From contig CAJAYZ010000390.1 of the NCBI GenBank assembly GCA_903949225.1, forward strand, positions 1-17,381: a DNA stretch of 17,381 nt, written 5' to 3'. This document shows positions 13,762-17,381 of the stretch, in pieces. The translations under genes and the position numbers were made by a program. The first letter of the stretch is position 1. Every line of letters starts with the position of its first letter. Source of the stretch: an uncultured Planctomycetaceae bacterium. Its GTDB lineage: Bacteria; Planctomycetota; Planctomycetia; Pirellulales; UBA1268. The notes beneath the pieces are model-generated. The model ran no database searches. It was not told where the DNA came from and was given only the letters and a program-made list of their open reading frames with translations.

Positions 13762-14515
13762 CGATGGCGCGGGGAAGTGTTGAATCAATGACCCGCGACA
13801 GCGCCACAATGAAGCCCGCGGCGCCATCCCGCCATCCCCCCTGCAGGCAGTAGCTCTTGGTGAAGGCGGCAAGCCCGCGGATGGGGAGCATCCACGCCGG
13901 CGACGTCTCCCCCTTGTCGCGGAGGATCGCCGCCTTGGGACCGGAATACCGGGCCGAGCGAACGATGACGTCGGCGCAGCCGTTGAAGCTGTGATGGAGG
14001 ATCGAGCCGGGGGCGAGCTTTGGCGGCGTCGCTCCGTCGACCCGTTCGTGGACGCGGTGCGCGGTGAAGCCTGAAGCCGTGCGGTTGAAGAGGCGCAGCA
14101 CCCGCTCGTGCCCCCAGGGGCCGTGCCGCATTTCCTTTGCGCCGATGAAGGTCCGCCGTCGCCAGGCAAAGCAGCGGCGCGGATCGGAGAGATCGAGGGA
14201 GGCGAGCCCACGGGCCGCCTCATCGTCGAGCGCCTCATCGGCGTCGAGAGAGAGGATCCAGTCGTGGGTGGCCAATTCGACGGCGCGGCGCTTCTGGAGC
14301 CCGAAGCCGAGAAACGGCTGGTGCTCGACCCGCGCGCCCCTTTCCCGCGCGATCGCCACTGTGGCGTCGGTCGAGCCGGAGTCGAGGACGAGGCGTTCGG
14401 CGCAAGCCCCGGCGCTTTCAAGCGTGGCGGCAAGCCGGACGCCCGCGTCGCGGGTGATGACGACACACGAGATCGGAAGGCTGCCGATCGCTCGGCCCGG
14501 CGGGGAAGGGCTCAT
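13700..14515 (-). CDS. Family 2 glycosyltransferase, WaaE/KdtX-like
   Basis: A 271-residue GT-A fold enzyme that transfers a sugar from a nucleotide donor, probably at the cytoplasmic face of the membrane. Landmarks are ISCVVITRDAGVRLAATLES (15-34), DSGSTD (45-50), the GFGLQKRRAVELATHDWILS run (70-89) and the metal-binding DADE (91-94). The FGxQKxxAxxxAxxDWIxxLDADE pattern is typical of the WaaE/KdtX lipopolysaccharide-core subgroup. The acceptor is unknown. The last 20 residues are Pro/Arg-rich and are encoded where the gene overlaps the FG-GAP gene tail, so this end may be a run-on extension. The ATG (14515-14513) overlaps the kinase TGA (14514-14512) as ATGA, so translation is probably coupled to the kinase. 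No membrane helix is evident. Confidence 0.93.
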   Translation of the reverse strand: MSPSPPGRAIGSLPISCVVITRDAGVRLAATLESAGACAERLVLDSGSTDATVAIARERGARVEHQPFLGFGLQKRRAVELATHDWILSLDADEALDDEAARGLASLDLSDPRRCFAWRRRTFIGAKEMRHGPWGHERVLRLFNRTASGFTAHRVHERVDGATPPKLAPGSILHHSFNGCADVIVRSARYSGPKAAILRDKGETSPAWMLPIRGLAAFTKSYCLQGGWRDGAAGFIVALSRVIDSTLPRAIVSVDPPPSPPADRPGAPPPR

Positions 14516-16359
14516 GGCTGGGAACGGGGGCCAGAGCCCCGGGGAACGCGATCGCCGCCGGGGAGCGTCCGCTGCGACGTCCCCCCGCCGCCCGGCATCG
14601 TCGATGGGCCGCGGCCAAAGTCGTCGCCGCTGTCGGCATCGCTGTCGTCTTCGGGAGCGCTGTCGTCGCCAGAGGCGCCTGGCGCGCCCGGACCAGCCGG
14701 TGCGTCGCCGGCGAGAAGGAGGGGGAACTCGAGGGTGAAGGTGCTCCCCTCGCCAAGGCGACTCTCGGCGCGGATGTCGCCGTGATGCTCCTTGAGGATC
14801 TTCCGGCTCACGGTCAGCCCGAGGCCGGTGCCGCGCGAGCCCTTTGTCGACACGAAGAGGTTGAAGATCCGCGACAGGGTCTCGGGCGACATCCCCTCGC
14901 CGTTGTCGCTGACCGTGATCCGTGTGAGGCGGCTCCCAGAATCGGCCGTGACCCGAATCTCGACGCGGGCGTCGGGCCGCCCCTCGACGGCGTCGAGGGC
15001 GTTGGTGACGACGTTGAGGACCGCCCGGGAGATCCCTTCCGGGTCGAAAAGCATGCGGGGGAGATCGGCGGGGGGGCTCCAGCGGATCGTCGTCCCCGCC
15101 TCGGCGGCACGATGGTGGACCGTCTCGACGATGTCGGTGACCAGCGCGACAAGATCGGTCGGCACCGGGTCGGGCTCGCGCTCCTTGCTGAAGGAGAGCA
15201 TGTCCATGACGAGCGAGGAGATCTTGTTTTGATTGCGGGAGACGATGTCCCAGCCCTTCTTGGTGACGCCGAGGTCCTCGTTCTCAAGCCCCATCTCCAC
15301 CAGATAGCTTCCGCCCCGGATCCCTTGGAGGATGTTTTTGATGTGATGGGAGAGGGTGGCGATCGTGTGCCCCACCGCCGCAAGGCGCTCTGACTGCACC
15401 ATCGCGGAGTAGTAGGTGGTGTCTTCAACGGCGAGAGCGGCCTGGTGGCCGATCGCGATCATGAGCTTGAGATGCTCGTCGCTGAAGCGCCGCTGCCCGG
15501 CGCCCAGCGCGTCGGCCAGCGGCGTCGTGGTGTCGACGTAGAGAATCCCGACGGTCCCGTAGCGCCCCTGCATCGGCACGCAGATCGCCTCGCGGACGCC
15601 GGTCCGCAGGACACTGTGGCCGGAGCTGAAGCGATCATCGTCCTGGGCATCGCTCGTCAGCACCCCTTCGCCGTGGTCGAGCACGTAGTCGAGGATCGTG
15701 CGGCTGATCGCCATCGAGCTGACGTTGGCCGAACGCCGGTCGCGGCGGGCCTTCGTCTTCAGCTGTCCGGTGTCGGGATCGAGGAGCATGACGCAGCCGC
15801 GGTCGGCCTCGACCCACTCGAACACGAGCTGGAGGATCCGGCCGAGAAGCTCGTCGATGTCAAGCGTGTGGCTGACAGCGAGCGCCGTGCGGTACATCAC
15901 CTGGAGATTGCTGCGGGCCCGGGCGAGCCAGCGGTCGTCGGTGTCGCCGGGCGCGCCGCCGCTCGAGCCGTCGAGGATGTCGTCTTTGAGTGCCGCGACG
16001 ATCCGCGACCCTTCCTCGGAGACCGGGGTAACGATCTCGACCTGATCGCCGGGGGCATCGGTGACGGAGTCGCGGGAATAGGAGAGGACTGTCCGGCCGA
16101 TGAGGATCTGGTCACCGTGATGGAGCTCTGCCCGCTCCACCCGCCGGCTGTTGACGAACGTGCCGTTGGAGCTCTTCAGATCGCCGATGACGTGGCTGTC
16201 GCCGACCTGGCGGATCTCGGCATGCCGCCGCGAGACCTCGTTGTCCTCGAGTTGGACGACGTTGCCCGACTCGCGGCCGATGCTCACGGCGCCCTCGCGG
16301 GCGGAGAGATCGAACCGGGTGCCGCGATTGCGGCCCTGAATGACAAACAACGACGGCAC
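14512..16359 (-). CDS. Soluble FHA-GAF sensor histidine kinase
   Basis: Product of 615 residues, with no membrane segment, so a cytoplasmic sensor. An N-terminal FHA domain (about 3-95) has the phosphothreonine-binding signatures IGRE (27-30), SRRHAEI (43-49) and SSNGTFVN (63-70). A GAF domain follows (about 165-312). The kinase core has an H-box LSHHIKNIL (336-344, phosphoacceptor His338), N-box NVVTNALDAVE (449-459), G1 DNGEGM (485-490), F-box IFNLF (498-502) and G2 GTGLGL (510-515). The tail (550-615) is Gly/Pro/acidic and likely disordered. The residue after the phospho-His is His rather than the common Glu/Asp. GTG 16359 is chosen because FHA begins at once (PSLFVIQGR), although no ribosome site is visible. 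No response regulator is nearby. FHA input suggests cross-talk with Ser/Thr kinases (inference). It is coupled to the glycosyltransferase. Confidence 0.95.
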   Translation of the reverse strand: MPSLFVIQGRNRGTRFDLSAREGAVSIGRESGNVVQLEDNEVSRRHAEIRQVGDSHVIGDLKSSNGTFVNSRRVERAELHHGDQILIGRTVLSYSRDSVTDAPGDQVEIVTPVSEEGSRIVAALKDDILDGSSGGAPGDTDDRWLARARSNLQVMYRTALAVSHTLDIDELLGRILQLVFEWVEADRGCVMLLDPDTGQLKTKARRDRRSANVSSMAISRTILDYVLDHGEGVLTSDAQDDDRFSSGHSVLRTGVREAICVPMQGRYGTVGILYVDTTTPLADALGAGQRRFSDEHLKLMIAIGHQAALAVEDTTYYSAMVQSERLAAVGHTIATLSHHIKNILQGIRGGSYLVEMGLENEDLGVTKKGWDIVSRNQNKISSLVMDMLSFSKEREPDPVPTDLVALVTDIVETVHHRAAEAGTTIRWSPPADLPRMLFDPEGISRAVLNVVTNALDAVEGRPDARVEIRVTADSGSRLTRITVSDNGEGMSPETLSRIFNLFVSTKGSRGTGLGLTVSRKILKEHHGDIRAESRLGEGSTFTLEFPLLLAGDAPAGPGAPGASGDDSAPEDDSDADSGDDFGRGPSTMPGGGGTSQRTLPGGDRVPRGSGPRSQP

Positions 16360-16417
16360 GGTGGAGGCGCTCTGGAAGGGGGGGCCGTCGGAAGGAGGAG
16401 TCTGCGGAGGAGCTCCG

Positions 16418-16434
16418 ATTCTGGCACACTGCCA
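16418..16434 (-). promoter_or_regulatory. Possible -10 region and small palindrome upstream of the kinase gene
   Basis: On the minus strand TGCCAGAAT (16426-16418) resembles an extended -10 (CAGAAT, 4/6), about 59 bases before the kinase start. It overlaps a palindrome, TGGCA (16422-16426), cac, TGCCA (16430-16434). Weak evidence; the spacing resembles that of the helicase element. Confidence 0.22.
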
Positions 16435-16485
16435 CGCAGGCGGGAAGCGGACAGGAGTCACTGCGGGGGTGAGGCGAGCGACGGG

Positions 16486-16508
16486 GGAAAATGCGGTTAC
16501 AATTTTCC
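16486..16508. repeat. Inverted repeat in the kinase/peptidase intergenic region
   Basis: Perfect 7-base arms, GGAAAAT (16486-16492) and ATTTTCC (16502-16508), with a 9-base spacer. This AT-rich dyad stands out in very GC-rich DNA between two divergent genes. It overlaps a TACAAT (16498-16503) that could be a plus-strand -10 for the peptidase gene. A dimeric repressor or activator site is a reasonable guess. Confidence 0.45.
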
Positions 16509-16509
16509 A

Positions 16510-16527
16510 CGCGGAGTCCGTTCCGCG
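16510..16527. repeat. Second inverted repeat directly after the first
   Basis: Perfect 6-base arms, CGCGGA (16510-16515) and TCCGCG (16522-16527), with a 6-base loop, one base after the preceding dyad. If transcription starts near 16510 this would be a leader hairpin of the peptidase mRNA. Chance is possible in GC-rich sequence. Confidence 0.35.
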
Positions 16528-16621
16528 GCGTCTGGCGACATGCCGGCGTGTGGCCCGTCCGGCGGAATGCCGCAGCGTGGTCTGGAAGCTCGCTTGAGTC
16601 CGTCCCTTGGAGGGCAGTGCC

Positions 16622-17381
16622 GTGCCGTCGCTTGCGTGTCTGTTCGGAAGGGTCTTGCCGCGCATGCTCCCGCGCTCGAGGGCGATCGCCCTCCTGATCG
16701 CCATGGTGATCGGCGCCGGCGACCGCGTCGGATCGGCCCAGGACGCCGCCCCGCCCGCAACTCCGGCGGCGGTGGCTCCGCCGCGGCCGCTCACCGCGCC
16801 GGAGATCGCCCGACGGGATCGGCTGCGCACGAGCGTCGAATGGCTCGCATCCCCCGAACGCGAGGGGCGCGGCCCGGGAACGGCGGGGATCGATGCGGCC
16901 GCCGAGTGGGTTGCCGGGCAGTTTGTCGCCCTCGGGCTCGACACGTCGGTCATCGGGGAAGCGAGTTTCCAGCCGTTTCCGATCACGCTCGATGCGAAGC
17001 TGGGGGCGGCGGAGGAGAACGTGGCGGAGATCGTCGCGCCGCCGGCCGCCGACGGGAGCCAGGCAGTCACCAAGCTTGTCCTCGGCACTGATTGGACGCC
17101 GCTGGCGGCGGGGGGAGCGGGGGAGTTCGATCTGCCGATCACCTTCGCAGGCTACGGGATCACGGCCAAGGCCGAGGACTACGACGACTACGCTCCGCTC
17201 GGCACCGCGGGGGCGAAGGGGGCCGCGGTGATCGTCCTCCGGCAGGAACCGCAGAAGGACGATCCGAAGAGCAAGTTCGACGGCAATCAGACTTCGCAGT
17301 ACGCCGCCCTCAGCCGGAAGGTGGCCAACGCCTCCGAGCACGAAGTCGGGGCGGTGGTGTTTTGCAACGACGTTTCCAACA
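16622..17381 (+). CDS. Secreted M28-type peptidase, N-terminal part (runs off the window)
   Basis: The frame is open from GTG 16622 to the last base (253 codons). GGAGGG at 16609-16614 lies 7 bases before the GTG, an excellent ribosome site; ATG 16664 is an alternative that would leave a standard signal peptide. A basic then hydrophobic segment (about 18-32) and VGSAQ near 37-41 suggest export and cleavage. The mature N-terminus carries LASPEREGRGPGTAGIDAAA, the pattern seen at the start of M28 (Zn-dependent aminopeptidase-like) proteins. It is followed by a probable PA-domain insert (FAGYGITAKAEDYDDYA, then VIVLRQEPQ and VVFCND). The zinc ligands are beyond the window, so catalytic activity cannot be judged. 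It is divergent from the kinase gene. Confidence 0.85.
   Translation, partial: MPSLACLFGRVLPRMLPRSRAIALLIAMVIGAGDRVGSAQDAAPPATPAAVAPPRPLTAPEIARRDRLRTSVEWLASPEREGRGPGTAGIDAAAEWVAGQFVALGLDTSVIGEASFQPFPITLDAKLGAAEENVAEIVAPPAADGSQAVTKLVLGTDWTPLAAGGAGEFDLPITFAGYGITAKAEDYDDYAPLGTAGAKGAAVIVLRQEPQKDDPKSKFDGNQTSQYAALSRKVANASEHEVGAVVFCNDVSN

Noticed and set aside
16422..16437. TGGCAC resembling a sigma54 -24 box.
   Set aside because: No GC at the required -12 position on either strand; the match is better explained by the small TGGCA/TGCCA palindrome.
15445..17091. Plus-strand open frame opposite the kinase that runs into the peptidase gene.
   Set aside because: It is antisense to FHA and GAF motifs and out of frame with the peptidase, which has its own signal peptide and ribosome site at 16622.
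1..17381. CRISPR arrays, tRNA or rRNA genes, insertion sequences, toxin-antitoxin or phage genes.
   Set aside because: None seen by reading both strands: no spaced direct repeats, no tRNA-like cloverleaf, no transposase or integrase motifs. Small structured RNAs cannot be excluded without a covariance search.

Overview
The window is 17.4 kb of very GC-rich, densely packed bacterial chromosome. It most likely comes from a member of the Planctomycetota (Pirellulales-like). This is inferred from the gene mix, not from a marker gene: a YidC with an enlarged periplasmic region, a divergent MnmE, a soluble FHA-GAF histidine kinase, a TPR lipoprotein next to an FG-GAP/ASPIC-UnbV exported protein, and an M28 peptidase with a planctomycete-like N-terminus. 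I see no rRNA, tRNA, CRISPR array, insertion sequence, integrase or phage gene. Base composition looks uniform, so there is no sign of recent transfer.

Layout. (1) 1-306: the 3' end of a calcineurin-like metallophosphoesterase, plus strand, followed by a GC-rich hairpin. (2) 601-6199, plus strand: yidC (membrane insertase carrying a PDZ-like insert), mnmE (tRNA U34 modification GTPase) and an aldehyde dehydrogenase-family protein. (3) 6208-8526, minus strand: a UvrD/PcrA-type superfamily 1 helicase that converges on the dehydrogenase gene with 8 bases between the stops. (4) 8688-10800, plus strand, divergent from the helicase: a membrane-anchored TPR-like protein and an RluD-family pseudouridine synthase whose coding frame runs back to the end of the preceding gene. 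(5) 10920-13761, plus strand: a TPR lipoprotein and an exported seven-loop FG-GAP/ASPIC-UnbV protein, with one base between stop and start. (6) 13700-16359, minus strand: an FHA-GAF-histidine kinase followed through an ATGA overlap by a WaaE-like family 2 glycosyltransferase, whose 3' end overlaps the 3' end of the FG-GAP gene on the other strand. (7) 16622 to the end, plus strand: the N-terminal third or so of a secreted M28-type peptidase, divergent from the kinase.

How the genes fit together. Regions 1-4 are mostly housekeeping: membrane protein insertion, tRNA and rRNA modification, and DNA repair. Region 5 is a cell-envelope pair. Region 6 suggests a kinase translationally coupled to a sugar transferase. 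I do not see a clear new defence, secretion or biosynthetic system. The points most worth following are the PDZ-like insert in YidC, the altered signature motifs of MnmE, the kinase-glycosyltransferase coupling, the lipoprotein/FG-GAP pair, and paired inverted repeats between the kinase and peptidase genes.
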